From: Merdimonas faecis | GTDB taxonomy: Bacteria > Bacillota > Clostridia > Lachnospirales > Lachnospiraceae | DNA: 64,000 nt | Assembly: GCF_001754075.1 (NCBI RefSeq) | Contig: NZ_MIEH01000020.1 | Location: 1 to 64,000 of the forward strand | Direction of reading: 5' to 3' | In this document: in pieces, positions 15,859-25,492 of the stretch | Numbering within the stretch: the stretch's first letter is position 1 | Layout of the letters: every line of letters starts with the position of its first letter | The notes under the pieces: model-generated | What the model saw: only the letters and a program-made list of their open reading frames with translations | Database searches by the model: none | What the model was told of the DNA's origin: nothing | Made by a program: the position numbers and the translations under genes

Positions 15859-17105
15859 AAACCGCTCCTTTCTTCTCTTAACGCAGCATAATAATCATCA
15901 ATCCCTTTTTCTGTCCCATTCCACTCCCCTTTCTCATCCAGGCTCCATACCATTCGATGACAGGGCAGGGAGAGCTCATTACAGATCCGGTAAAGCTGCA
16001 TACAGCCTCTTTGAATATTGTCCCTTTTTACTTTCAGACGTTGGCACCGGATCTCTGATACCTGTATGCGAATTTGTCCGGGGAGGGAACGATATCCTTT
16101 ATAGGATTCACATTCCGCTTGATTCTTACAGGTGCGGCAGGCTTCTGGAACTACTGCGCAGCGGATCAACTTATCCATATCATAGGCTTCATTTACACAG
16201 ACCAGGCCTTGCTGCTTCAATGCCTCCAAAGCCTCCGGCAGTTTCTTATACTGCATGACGCCCGCAACACATAGAAAGGTTTTCCCCGTCAGATAATGTG
16301 CGATCGTTCCCTTCAGAGGCCCTTCTGTCACATACACTTCGGGGGCCGGCCTTCCGATCATATGAAGTGGGCTTCCCGACGAAGTCCCCTTCCTTCTGCC
16401 GCCACTGGAAAACCAAACGTATTTCCGGTCATCGACCACATGATCCGTGCGGATCTGCATCCCTTGTATCTTCCCATCAAAGGTTCTGACCGGAATCAAA
16501 AACCCAGAATTTCTCCTATGGAAATTGATCGTCCACTCACCGTTTTTATCCTGATAAAATCCAGGTACTCCTTCCACTACACATTTCATTTCCTGCAATG
16601 TACCGGCCAGCTTTTTGACTCCAAAAACCGGCGTGCTTCGATACCCTTCTCTCTTGATCTGCTCCTCTGTCAATCCACGGGCAAGCAGATCCTCCCTGTG
16701 TTTTTGTGAAAGAGTTAAGTGTGAGAGCAGCACGGAATAGGTATGATGGATTTCCTCTTCGGAAGCTCTGATGCTTTCTGGAACAACACTGTTTGCGTCT
16801 TCTGATCCCGGCACTTTCGCACGTTCCACAGATTCCTCAAAACTCAGCTTCTGACAGATCTCGTCATATGCCTCTTTTGCTGTCAGATGGTAGTAACTGG
16901 CATACAGATCTACCATCCCTCCGCCAGCGCCACACTTCACGCATCCGTATACATTTTTCACATAATTGATATTCATCTTCCCTTTGCCGCCGCAGAAAAT
17001 ACAGTTAAAATCACTGTTTCCCGAATGAATCCGTACCGGTTGAAGTCCCATCAACCTCTGAACATCACCAATGCGGAAAGGGAAATCTTCAATCGGGTGT
17101 CTCAT
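15846..17105 (-). CDS. CHC2 zinc-finger DNA primase-like protein
   Basis: 419 residues from the ATG at 17105, chosen because AAAGGGAGGG precedes it. The N-terminal zinc finger has Cys35, Cys38, Cys55 and Cys58 (CIFCGG...GCVKCG), as in DnaG-type primases. A central part (VYVTEGPLKGTIAHYLTG, CVAGVMQYKKLPEAL, then VNEAYDMD) fits the TOPRIM-like DUF3854 domain with its acidic metal-binding residues. It probably primes DNA synthesis during replication or conjugative transfer. It sits between the SSAP-like gene and srtB in the operon. Confidence 0.85.
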   Translation of the reverse strand: MRHPIEDFPFRIGDVQRLMGLQPVRIHSGNSDFNCIFCGGKGKMNINYVKNVYGCVKCGAGGGMVDLYASYYHLTAKEAYDEICQKLSFEESVERAKVPGSEDANSVVPESIRASEEEIHHTYSVLLSHLTLSQKHREDLLARGLTEEQIKREGYRSTPVFGVKKLAGTLQEMKCVVEGVPGFYQDKNGEWTINFHRRNSGFLIPVRTFDGKIQGMQIRTDHVVDDRKYVWFSSGGRRKGTSSGSPLHMIGRPAPEVYVTEGPLKGTIAHYLTGKTFLCVAGVMQYKKLPEALEALKQQGLVCVNEAYDMDKLIRCAVVPEACRTCKNQAECESYKGYRSLPGQIRIQVSEIRCQRLKVKRDNIQRGCMQLYRICNELSLPCHRMVWSLDEKGEWNGTEKGIDDYYAALREERSGLWND

Positions 17106-17158
17106 AACCCTCCCTTTCTGCGGCTCCAGGCCGGGGAGCCGCATATAAACTACTCCTT

Positions 17159-17953
17159 TTATGCCGCTTGCTGAAGCAGAACTTGTGCCGCCGCACGCAG
17201 TAGATTATTAGGTCCTTTATAGCTCTTGATATACCATTCCAGAGAAGCTGGGTTCTCTATCGCAAGCTGTCCCATCGTCTTACCGCTGTTGACACCGTTT
17301 CCAGGAATCACAACCGCCTTCGCCTGTTCAAAATTCAAGCTGCGCAGCAATTCTGCTACGGATGCTCTCGGATCAAGCATCGGCATATTCGGTTCTCTCT
17401 GGCTGTTTCCCCTTGCCTCTAATCCAGGATTTCCTGCGCCATTCGCATAGGGCATTGTTCCGGGCATATTGGGCATAGGCACTGCCTGGCCATTCCCTGG
17501 ATATCCTTGTGGCAGTGGGATGCCAGCGTCCACTTGATTTGGGTCGTTTTCCTCGCTTTCCACGAATTGAATTCCATAACCTGCGTCGGCCAAGGCGCGG
17601 CCCGTTGCGGCGGTCTCAGCCGTCTCTAAAAATTTATTTCCAAACTGAGGGTCATCGGTCCGGAATTTCTGAGACAGCGCAGAAGCAATATATCCTTCCT
17701 CTGGATCGTCTTTATCCAGATAGATTTTTGCTTCCACGACTGCCATATTCTCCTGAAGAGATAAAATTTTCTTTGAAATCTTTCCTCTTGGATTACAGAG
17801 CCGAAACCAAAGTTTTCTGAACTTTACGTCCAGATAGAGCTGTGGTTCCTGCCCATCGTTTTGGATGAGCCGCGCAAGTTCCATCGGATCAAATCCATCC
17901 ACTCGGTTTAAATCAGCGACCGCCTTTGAGCGGTTAAATAATGGTTCACTCAT
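17159..17953 (-). CDS. Probable single-strand annealing-type protein
   Basis: 264 residues. The N-terminal 120 residues contain ETAATGRALADAGYGIQF, resembling the A-x-T-x-A-x-GRAL-x-x-x-GYG block of Rad52/Erf-like annealing and phage ssDNA-binding proteins. A Gly/Pro/Asn-rich linker follows (about 140-190), then a C-terminal region ending in a short helix. A YqaJ-type exonuclease in the same operon supports an annealase-exonuclease pair like lambda Bet/Exo. The family assignment is from short motifs only. Confidence 0.6.
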   Translation of the reverse strand: MSEPLFNRSKAVADLNRVDGFDPMELARLIQNDGQEPQLYLDVKFRKLWFRLCNPRGKISKKILSLQENMAVVEAKIYLDKDDPEEGYIASALSQKFRTDDPQFGNKFLETAETAATGRALADAGYGIQFVESEENDPNQVDAGIPLPQGYPGNGQAVPMPNMPGTMPYANGAGNPGLEARGNSQREPNMPMLDPRASVAELLRSLNFEQAKAVVIPGNGVNSGKTMGQLAIENPASLEWYIKSYKGPNNLLRAAAQVLLQQAA

Positions 17954-18032
17954 CTTGTCACTTCTCCTTTCACACAGAAGAGCAGACCATCTCTCATGAA
18001 ATAGAATCCGCTCTTCCTCTGTTTTCTGGAAA

Positions 18033-20267
18033 TTAAATTGCCAGTTCTAATTGCTCATACTTAGCTTTCTGCCCAGCTCCAGTCGCCAAGCGGTATTCTT
18101 CCACAATCCGCTTTGCCAGCAGGGTATTTCTTTTTCCACGATTATCTGCCCGGATTGCCTGGTAGATGGCCGGTCGTTCTCCGATAATGATCAATTTTTC
18201 CTTTGCCCTGGTAACTGCCGTATATAAGATTGGACGTTTCAGCATGGTATAAAACCCTTTGAGCCAGGGAAGAATCACTATGGGATACTCAGACCCCTGC
18301 GATTTATGGACGGTCGTGGCATAAGAAAGTTCTACTTCCTCCATCTGCTCTGAGGAATAAATCAGTTCCCGATTCTCAGAGAATAGAAGCTTCGCCTTTT
18401 TCTCGCCTTCTTCGTCCTTGTAAAATTTTAAAATTTTCCCGCTGTCCCCGTTGCTTACCTCATTCCGGTTTTTTGTCTGAAGAATCTTATCTCCTTCCCG
18501 AAATTTTTTTCCAGCTACGGTCATCGTCCGCCTCTGGCTATCTGACGGATTCACAACTTCGCGAAGCACTTGATTCAATTCATTGACACTGGCCGCACCA
18601 CGTTTCCGATAGGGTGTCAATACCTGGACATCCTCCACGGTTCTTCCCTGCAGCTCCTGCCGGAAAACTTTCTCCACCAGGCTTGCTGCCTCTTCCGAGC
18701 CATGGCAGTCCAAGATCTGGAAATCCTCTCCTTCCACGAGTGCTCCACTGTTGTTCTTAATCCGTTGTGCGTTTTCATAAATTCGGATATGCTCAGCCTG
18801 CCGATAGACCAGATCCAGCACCGTCACCGGGATTAGCCCGCAATCAATCAGCTCACGAAATACCTCACCTGGTCCCACACTAGGGAGCTGGTCTGCATCT
18901 CCGGTACACAGGATCCGCACGCCTTTCACCAGATGCCGGAAGAACTCAAAAACAAGCCGCATATCCACCATGGAAAACTCATCCACGCATACGAAGCCTG
19001 CTTCCAGATATTCAAAATCTTCCGCACACTCATCGGCGCCGGTTAAGCCAAGGGCTGTATGCATCGTAGAGGCCTCTGTCTGGCCGGTGCTTTCCGCCAT
19101 CCTTCTCGCCGCACGCCCCGTAGGTGCCATCAGGCACACTGGATCGCTGCAAAGTTTTTTGTAAATATACAGGATGACCTTCAGTACCGTGGTCTTTCCG
19201 GTTCCAGGGCCGCCGGTAATGATGGCGACTGGATGGGCAAACGCCATCCGGACTGCTTTGGCCTGGGCAGTTGACAACTGAATCCCAAGGACCTGCTGTG
19301 CCTCTTTTAGTTCCTGCTCCACATTGTAGACAGGAACAGCATCCAGCAGATGATCGACTAACATTTTTGCAGTCTTTCGCTCCATTTGATAGAATCCGTA
19401 TCCATAAATCCGACTGCCTTCCACAACAATATCCTGCTGCAATGATAAACGGTACAGAACACTTTGTATCTGCCGTTCTGTAACCGCCTGATATGAAAGT
19501 CCCCGATTCAGAAGTTCCAAGGCCTGTGTAAATAGCACCTGCTGGTACATAAACAAATCCCCTTGACCGGATGCCTCCTGCAGCAAATGGGAAATACATC
19601 CCGCTATGCGGATTGGATCATCCAAAGCACCGTTTAATTTCCGTGCAATCTCGTCGACCGTAAGGAATCCAAAGCCTTTGACCGCACAGAGTTGATAGGG
19701 CCGCCGCCGGATAATCTCCGTTGCATTGGAACCAAATTCCAAAAGAATCTTCTTTATTTTTTTCGGTGTAACTTGAAAAGGCGCCAAAAAAGTCATAAGT
19801 TCCCGAAATGTCTGGTTCCTTCCGTAGGACTCCTTGATCTCCTCCAATTTCTTTTCTGTAATTCCTCGGATCGCCAGCAACTTCTCCGGATTCTGTTCCA
19901 TAATCTCCAGCGTCTCCAGCCCAAAACGGTCAAAGATTGCCTGTGCAGTCTTTTCCCCAATTCCCCGGATCACGCCGGATGACAAATAACCTATGATACC
20001 TTCCTTGGTCCGCTTTACCACTTCCATGTGTGTTTCCACCAAAAACTGTGTCCCATATTTGGGATGGTTGACCCAGTGTCCTGTCATCTCATAAGTCAGG
20101 TTTTTCGTCAACGGGAGGTCATTGCCTACTGCTGTAATGATATATCCGTTGCCTGCAGGCTTTTTCTGTGCCTCGCTTGGAAGAGACGGATCCGCAGTCC
20201 AATAAGTGGCTATCGTATAGCCACCCTCCTCACTCTGATAAATTTTCGACTGATACCTGCATTTCAT
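18033..20267 (-). CDS. RecD2-like ATP-dependent DNA helicase
   Basis: 744 residues, the length of RecD2. Helix-hairpin-helix repeats in the N-terminal third (GVIRGIGEKTAQAIFDRFG, LLAIRGITEKKLEEI) are followed by the SF1B helicase core. That core has Walker A IITGGPGTGKTTVL, motif II VDEFSMVD, GDADQLPSVGPGEV and the C-terminal ATTVHKSQGSEYPIVI. The protein is a 5'-3' helicase, likely used in replication or recombination of the element. The start follows TTGGAGG, inside the end of the upstream gene (38-bp overlap). Confidence 0.93.
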   Translation of the reverse strand: MKCRYQSKIYQSEEGGYTIATYWTADPSLPSEAQKKPAGNGYIITAVGNDLPLTKNLTYEMTGHWVNHPKYGTQFLVETHMEVVKRTKEGIIGYLSSGVIRGIGEKTAQAIFDRFGLETLEIMEQNPEKLLAIRGITEKKLEEIKESYGRNQTFRELMTFLAPFQVTPKKIKKILLEFGSNATEIIRRRPYQLCAVKGFGFLTVDEIARKLNGALDDPIRIAGCISHLLQEASGQGDLFMYQQVLFTQALELLNRGLSYQAVTERQIQSVLYRLSLQQDIVVEGSRIYGYGFYQMERKTAKMLVDHLLDAVPVYNVEQELKEAQQVLGIQLSTAQAKAVRMAFAHPVAIITGGPGTGKTTVLKVILYIYKKLCSDPVCLMAPTGRAARRMAESTGQTEASTMHTALGLTGADECAEDFEYLEAGFVCVDEFSMVDMRLVFEFFRHLVKGVRILCTGDADQLPSVGPGEVFRELIDCGLIPVTVLDLVYRQAEHIRIYENAQRIKNNSGALVEGEDFQILDCHGSEEAASLVEKVFRQELQGRTVEDVQVLTPYRKRGAASVNELNQVLREVVNPSDSQRRTMTVAGKKFREGDKILQTKNRNEVSNGDSGKILKFYKDEEGEKKAKLLFSENRELIYSSEQMEEVELSYATTVHKSQGSEYPIVILPWLKGFYTMLKRPILYTAVTRAKEKLIIIGERPAIYQAIRADNRGKRNTLLAKRIVEEYRLATGAGQKAKYEQLELAI

Positions 20268-20640
20268 TTAATTGCCTCCAATCATTAATAGCGACCAGAA
20301 TATGCTTCTCTCCTGGAAGATAACGGAAAACAGCAATATGCTCTTGAAACGCCTTTTTAATTTCCGCTTCCATTCCCTTGCTGATCCGCGTCCCGCATAT
20401 GATAAGCACCTGACAGATTGTCAACAATTCTATTGCGAAAGAAAGGGCAAGAGCCCTTTCCTCTGGATCATGGTCATCTAGCAGTTCCGGCAGATACGCA
20501 TGCGGTGCATAGGTCTGATAGCCAAACACGTTCCGGATTTCCTTCATGCACGCTCTTGCATATTGCATGTTCTTTTCTACTTCCAGATCCGTTTCTGCAG
20601 ACAAAGGGGAGCAGATATATGCTCGTACTCCTTGTTCCAT
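20230..20640 (-). CDS. Nucleoside 2-deoxyribosyltransferase-like (DUF4406/DUF7768) protein
   Basis: 136 residues. YICSPLSAETDLEVEKN at the start and LLTICQVLIICGTRISKGMEAEI in the middle are the blocks of the DUF4406/DUF7768 families, which share the nucleoside deoxyribosyltransferase-like fold and are frequent in phages and mobile elements. A role in nucleotide salvage or base-modification chemistry is possible but untested. Its ATG overlaps the stop codon of the YqaJ gene. Confidence 0.75.
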   Translation of the reverse strand: MEQGVRAYICSPLSAETDLEVEKNMQYARACMKEIRNVFGYQTYAPHAYLPELLDDHDPEERALALSFAIELLTICQVLIICGTRISKGMEAEIKKAFQEHIAVFRYLPGEKHILVAINDWRQLNEMQVSVENLSE

Positions 20641-21677
20641 TAAGCTGCCTCCTTTTTTACCCGGAAAGTGCGGCTGACGGATTCAGACACTACATCCGCA
20701 TACGCCTCCGGATACAAATTTTCCAATTTTACGATATTTTCTTTATTCACCGTCTTTCTGCTGGTTGGATTATAAGTAATTCTGTATCTGTCGTTTCCAG
20801 ATAACAGAACCGCCGAACAATTCTTCCCCATTTTCTCCACAAAGGGGATGCTCAAGCTTTTTTGTTCCTGTTCAATCTTTTTCCTCATTGCATCCAGACG
20901 GGATTTTCTTTCCGCCAACTGAAGATACCGTTCAATCAGGGCTTTATCCGCTTCATCCAGATTGATCGGCGGAAGCGTTTTATCCGGGGTCCCCGCATAA
21001 CGGCGGATACTCTCCAGCACAAGGTCCGGCCTTTCTTCGTAAGGCGGCTCATTTCTTGCTTCCACCTGGTCTATCCAGAAATTCTTTTCCTCCTGGATTA
21101 GCTGTTCTTCCAGCTCATAATCTCTGTCAATCCTGCGGATAAAGAACTCTGAATCGTTATTCCCGTACAAGCAGGCTATGTAGGCGACATCACAATTCTT
21201 TATCGCCATATAATGCCGGCACTGCCACTCATAGTTAATCGGAACCTGATTGTCCTTCCACTTGAACTGACTGTTATAATTGCAGGTCTTACATTCCAGA
21301 ATCCCTTTTGTTCCATCTGGAAAAACAATCACAAAATCCAGGTCCGCAATCATAAAAGGATAAAAGGGATGGCTGTACATATTCTTGTCCTCATATACTT
21401 CCAATCCCGTTTTCCTTGCAAAGATCATGGCAACCAGTTCCTCTAATCGATTTCCGACCTGCTTTGCCACCCAGTTGTCTTCTTCTGGATCGATCTTGAT
21501 TGGATTCTTGCCAATCTTATCGTAATAAAGATCTCTCTTGGTTGCCCAAGGTGATACCCCCATGACGATAGACGCTTCACTGCCTCCGATTCCGCGCCGC
21601 CGGTCATTCAGCCATTCCTCCCTTGTCATATTTTCTGTGCTCTTTATAATGTTTGGTTCGTAGCTTAAATTCAACAT
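20640..21677 (-). CDS. YqaJ-family viral recombinase exonuclease
   Basis: 345 residues from the ATG at 21677, preceded by AAGGAGG. The GGSEASIVMGVSPWATKRDLYY block near 25-45 and ILECKTC with the following YEWQCRHYMA block are the lambda-exonuclease-type nuclease core (D-x-E-x-K metal site and Q-x-x-x-Y). It would produce 3' single strands for the annealing protein encoded two genes on. Together they form a Red-like recombination module inside the element. Confidence 0.9.
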   Translation of the reverse strand: MLNLSYEPNIIKSTENMTREEWLNDRRRGIGGSEASIVMGVSPWATKRDLYYDKIGKNPIKIDPEEDNWVAKQVGNRLEELVAMIFARKTGLEVYEDKNMYSHPFYPFMIADLDFVIVFPDGTKGILECKTCNYNSQFKWKDNQVPINYEWQCRHYMAIKNCDVAYIACLYGNNDSEFFIRRIDRDYELEEQLIQEEKNFWIDQVEARNEPPYEERPDLVLESIRRYAGTPDKTLPPINLDEADKALIERYLQLAERKSRLDAMRKKIEQEQKSLSIPFVEKMGKNCSAVLLSGNDRYRITYNPTSRKTVNKENIVKLENLYPEAYADVVSESVSRTFRVKKEAA

Positions 21678-21688
21678 ATACATCCTCC

Positions 21689-22849
21689 TTATTTCCACGC
21701 AACCGTTCCGGATACATCAAATTCGCTCCAGTCACACTGGATGACACGCATCAATTTTTCTTCCAGTTTCAAAAGCTGTGTATTGTCTTTTCCCCGGCAA
21801 GCGGCAAAAAAGAGCAGTTCATTCAGTCCGTAATAAATTTCATGGGCATTGGTTGGACCCTCCCCATTCTGAGCCACAAAAAGCTCGACCGCGTTGCTTC
21901 CGATTTTCTTCCCAAGCTGATATCTATTGATGATTCCAATCATCGTGTTTACCGGATGCTCAATTGGAATCTCCAATAATTTCTGCATAGATAGAATCGC
22001 CTTTTGATAACGCGGATAGATCTGTTTCAACTGTTCCCGGAACTTCCCTATATCCGCATTTCCTGCATGGGGAAGCCGGATTGGATATCCCAGGTTGATT
22101 CCCTGCGGCCCGTTATCACACAATAACATCTGATGGATGGTAACACTTTTTGCAGCCACGTCAGATGTAGAAAGCTGCAGGGCCGGCGCATAGACTCTCC
22201 GTTTAATCCCATACGTATCTAAAGCATTTTGATAATCCTGTATCAGCTCCGGATTCCCGGATAATTCCCAGATTGCAGATACGGAAGAGTGATCATAGGT
22301 TCCAGAACTTTCCACGTAATGCACTCCCGGATACTGAGAATGAAGATAGAAGATCGTCTCCTGGAATAGTTCTTCTATATCCAGAATCTTATATTCCGTT
22401 TCATCCCCGCCATGTACCGCAGACACTTTTCCATCTGACAGTTTGATCAATGCCAATCCTTTGGTACACTTCAAGCAGGCATTAATGATTTCTGCATATT
22501 TCTCATGTCCGACTCTCTTCAGTCCATCACCCCTAATACCTGCACGCGATAAAATGGTATGCATAGCACAATCCCTGACTGGAAGGAACTCTCCTGGATA
22601 AGTGGAATCCGGTACTTTTAGCATCAACTTTGTGTTTTTTCTCGTATCCGCTAAAACTTCATCATACGCAGGTAAGCCCTTGTATGCTACCTGAACCCTT
22701 TCATCCTCCATTGGAACCAGCTCCAATTCATTTGTAGGCCTCCTCAGCCACTCTCTGTTCTGACTTCTACGGCGTAAAAACGTCATCATGTCTCCCTGTC
22801 TTGCAAAACTGGTAAAGTACCTGTCTGCAATTACATTTTTGTCTCCCAT
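21689..22849 (-). CDS. Hypothetical protein heading the replication operon
   Basis: 386 residues from the ATG at 22849, with AAAGG about 10 bases upstream; a GTG at 22861 is an alternative. It is globular with no membrane segment. Segments such as FLPVRDCAMHTILSRAGI and GEGPTNAHEIYYGLNELLFF give no domain I recognise, although the general look is that of DUF932-like phage/plasmid proteins. It is the first gene after the structured leader and precedes the exonuclease gene, so a role in DNA metabolism of the element is likely. Confidence 0.7.
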   Translation of the reverse strand: MGDKNVIADRYFTSFARQGDMMTFLRRRSQNREWLRRPTNELELVPMEDERVQVAYKGLPAYDEVLADTRKNTKLMLKVPDSTYPGEFLPVRDCAMHTILSRAGIRGDGLKRVGHEKYAEIINACLKCTKGLALIKLSDGKVSAVHGGDETEYKILDIEELFQETIFYLHSQYPGVHYVESSGTYDHSSVSAIWELSGNPELIQDYQNALDTYGIKRRVYAPALQLSTSDVAAKSVTIHQMLLCDNGPQGINLGYPIRLPHAGNADIGKFREQLKQIYPRYQKAILSMQKLLEIPIEHPVNTMIGIINRYQLGKKIGSNAVELFVAQNGEGPTNAHEIYYGLNELLFFAACRGKDNTQLLKLEEKLMRVIQCDWSEFDVSGTVAWK

Positions 22850-22861
22850 GTTGCTTTCCAC

Positions 22862-23134
22862 CTTTCTTAAATTAATTTATTCATCAACGGCTCAAAAGCC
22901 GTTTCTGACAATAAAAAAAGAATGGAATAACGCTATCGTTCTCTCCATTCTTTCGGTGTGGCACATCTGCCAACAAAAAATGCCATAGTCCGCCTTTTGA
23001 GCAGTCTATGGCACTACTTACAATCATAAACAACTTATGCTGGATGGCAAAACTACCGCCACCTTTATCGTTTGGGATTCATATCTATCCCAAAACTTCC
23101 CCCTCTTTCTTGGGGTACACATAATGAATAATAC
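22862..23134 (-). promoter_or_regulatory. Structured leader with two tandem terminators
   Basis: Reading leftward from the promoter, hairpins occur at 23094-23071 (TTTGGGAT/ATCCCAAA) and around 23063-23042. The first terminator is 23013-22975 (TGCCATAG/CTATGGCA then TTTTTT). A linker hairpin TGGCA/TGCCA is at 22972-22959. The second terminator is 22953-22912 (10-bp arms, then eight T). A final hairpin is at 22903-22886, before the ribosome site. No known riboswitch or T-box consensus is seen. The order terminator, linker hairpin, terminator equals that of the leader at 6025-6261. Confidence 0.65.
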
Positions 23135-23140
23135 AATTGT

Positions 23141-23169
23141 ATATTAACACAATATATAGTGTGCGTCAA
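23141..23169 (-). promoter_or_regulatory. Promoter of the replication operon with operator-like palindrome
   Basis: On the minus strand TTGACG (23169-23164), a 17-bp spacer and TAATAT (23146-23141). The spacer contains ACACTATATATTGTGT, a 16-bp near-perfect palindrome (two mismatches), ideally placed for a repressor. Confidence 0.8.
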
Positions 23170-23275
23170 CTTATCTAATACTGTATTTTGTATTATTCAA
23201 TAGTGTTCATCATAATCTTACTTAAAAAAATGTGAATGTTTACGTTTTTCAGTGTTATTGAAAATCACCTCGATT

Positions 23276-25483
23276 TTATTTACTCCATGGATTATCTTCG
23301 ATTAATTTACTTAGCTCCTTTTTAATTTCTTCCTCATAAATCTCATTTTCCGCACTATCTTCTGTTTTATTTTCAACCGAAAGCAAAAACGCCACTACAT
23401 CCATCTGATCAGAAGCTTGAAGTTCTAAAAACTGTTTTGTCAAGACAAAGTCTTTAATACGCGGATATGCTTCTTCTATATCAATAAATTCTTCAAATCT
23501 TTTTTTATTCAATTCCCATATTCTTCTAACTGTAAAACTTGCTTGCGTTCCATGTTCTATTGAATAAGAAATAATTTTTACCAATGAGATATCTTGCGTA
23601 ATAAGCAGTTTTTTCTTACTTTCAAACAATTCAGGGTCTAACTGTTGTAATAAAGACAAGAAATTTAGTCCCCTTTCTTTACGTAAGGCGCTCCCTGATT
23701 CTATAGCTTCTAGTGCACGCCTTTTAAAAATATTTTCTAATTTTTCAACTTCTTCACGAGAACATATCTGTTTTGATTCACTCGGGGTCCTTTCAGTAAA
23801 ACGACCACATTTCGTTTCGAAGTCACGAAGTAATAAAGCAAGAGTAGAGGCATCTACTTCTTCATCCTCAAAAATTGATTCAATAAATAAAAACCGAACA
23901 TCTGGATTAATTACATCTAATAACAGATCGACACAATTTAGGTATCTCCAAGCAAATGGTACAGAAAACATCCCTGTATCATCCACTTTAAATGAACTCC
24001 ACTGTTGCGAAAGACACCGAATTAGTAATATTGCTCTTTCCGATGTTATAGTGCTATTACTCTTTTTGACCGCATGAGCCTGTATTTCATCCAAAAGACG
24101 TTCAATTTTCCCTTCTTTGTATAATTTCAAAACACCTTCTTTCAATTCTTCTTCTTTGCAATGATAAATCAGATTTTCTACAATAGACGTCGGAATTGCA
24201 GCATCTTCTAGCCTTAAAGAAAAATATCTATCAAAACACTCAAGAGCCGCAATATTGTTATTAATAATAAAACTTTTATCTACATAGTGTCTCCCTATAC
24301 CGTAAAAAGAATTAACAACGACTCTAGTTCTGGGGAACAATATTCCAAGAATATTCTTAGCAGCATCTACGTTTGAAATTGTTCCATCCCCAGGAACAAG
24401 CATCTCTATAGTTTGCTTCACTTTTTCTTCATCTTGTTTCTGTGATTCATATGAATATCTCAGGTTATTACCACATAAGTTTTCTTTATAATAGGGAAGT
24501 TTTGAATAAAGCATTGGTTCAAATACCTGTAAACATGTAAGACCAAGTAAATCAACAGGATCTGTTTCATCCTGTAGTAATTTGTATTTTAAAGAAAACA
24601 CATTCGAATATCGAATAACATCGCGGATAGATTGTACATATTCTTTAATTCCAAATTGAAACAGGTTGGACCATATAGCTGTATCCCATTTTTCATCTGG
24701 AATATCCCCTAATATCGCATTAAGCTTTGAGAAAAGCGCATTATGAAAATCCGTCATGATTGGAGCAGGTATTTCAAAAGGAACCTGAATAACCTTTTCC
24801 AAATATTCTTTACCATCACCATGCTGAATTTCCTCTAACGCTTTAACTACGACCTCGTAATCAAAAGCAAGAACATAAACTGTATTAGGAAAATCTCCTA
24901 ACGATTTAACCAACTGAAAAGCAGCAATGATTTCCTCATTTGAAAGCCTATCGATATCGTCAATCGAAACTATAATTTTAATATTTTCTTCTCTTAGTTT
25001 ATTTGCAATCTGATTTTTAATATTTTGTAAATCACCACGTTCCTCATTGTGTTTTCTAGCCTTTTTAGACAACAACTTTCCTACCGCCGCCATTGCGCTA
25101 CCCACATATGGAATTATGTTTACGGCTTCAATAAGTTCCGCATAGCCATCTATAAGTCTACAAAGCTTATCGAAATTACTTCCCTGCATTTTCAGTATAG
25201 TTCCCATTTGCTTAAAAAATTGAACAATAAGCTGTTTGGGGTCGGAACATAACCATGGATTAAATCTGAAAACTATTGTTTTGTTATCAATTTTCTCTAT
25301 ATTTTCAAACACCATATTAAGCAGCGAGGTTTTTCCACTTCCCCATTTCCCATAAAGTCCTAAGACAAACGAATAAGATGATATAGGATCTTTTATCAAA
25401 ACCTGAGCAAGCATTTCTGCAAAAGTTCTCCTATTCAGCATATCATCTTCGGATTTCATTATGGGAAGATCTGGATTGAGCAT
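23276..25483 (-). CDS. KAP-family P-loop NTPase
   Basis: 735 residues from the ATG at 25483, preceded by GAGGTG; a GTG three codons earlier is an alternative. Near the N-terminus are Walker A GLYGKWGSGKTSL (about 42-54) and, near 170-180, Walker B IIVSIDDIDRL, with IVFRFNPW between them, the signature of KAP NTPases. A hydrophobic stretch near 120-137 (AVNIIPYVGSAMAAVG) may insert in the membrane. The C-terminal 400 residues are helical and unassigned. KAP proteins are common in phage-defence islands. It has low GC and lies between the integrase module and the replication leader. Confidence 0.85.
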   Translation of the reverse strand: MLNPDLPIMKSEDDMLNRRTFAEMLAQVLIKDPISSYSFVLGLYGKWGSGKTSLLNMVFENIEKIDNKTIVFRFNPWLCSDPKQLIVQFFKQMGTILKMQGSNFDKLCRLIDGYAELIEAVNIIPYVGSAMAAVGKLLSKKARKHNEERGDLQNIKNQIANKLREENIKIIVSIDDIDRLSNEEIIAAFQLVKSLGDFPNTVYVLAFDYEVVVKALEEIQHGDGKEYLEKVIQVPFEIPAPIMTDFHNALFSKLNAILGDIPDEKWDTAIWSNLFQFGIKEYVQSIRDVIRYSNVFSLKYKLLQDETDPVDLLGLTCLQVFEPMLYSKLPYYKENLCGNNLRYSYESQKQDEEKVKQTIEMLVPGDGTISNVDAAKNILGILFPRTRVVVNSFYGIGRHYVDKSFIINNNIAALECFDRYFSLRLEDAAIPTSIVENLIYHCKEEELKEGVLKLYKEGKIERLLDEIQAHAVKKSNSTITSERAILLIRCLSQQWSSFKVDDTGMFSVPFAWRYLNCVDLLLDVINPDVRFLFIESIFEDEEVDASTLALLLRDFETKCGRFTERTPSESKQICSREEVEKLENIFKRRALEAIESGSALRKERGLNFLSLLQQLDPELFESKKKLLITQDISLVKIISYSIEHGTQASFTVRRIWELNKKRFEEFIDIEEAYPRIKDFVLTKQFLELQASDQMDVVAFLLSVENKTEDSAENEIYEEEIKKELSKLIEDNPWSK

Positions 25484-25492
25484 TATTTTCAC

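Noticed and set aside
22862-23134. T-box riboswitch
   Set aside because: GGTGGCGGTAG in the leader recalls the T-box antiterminator, but the conserved T-box sequence is absent and downstream genes are not amino-acid related.
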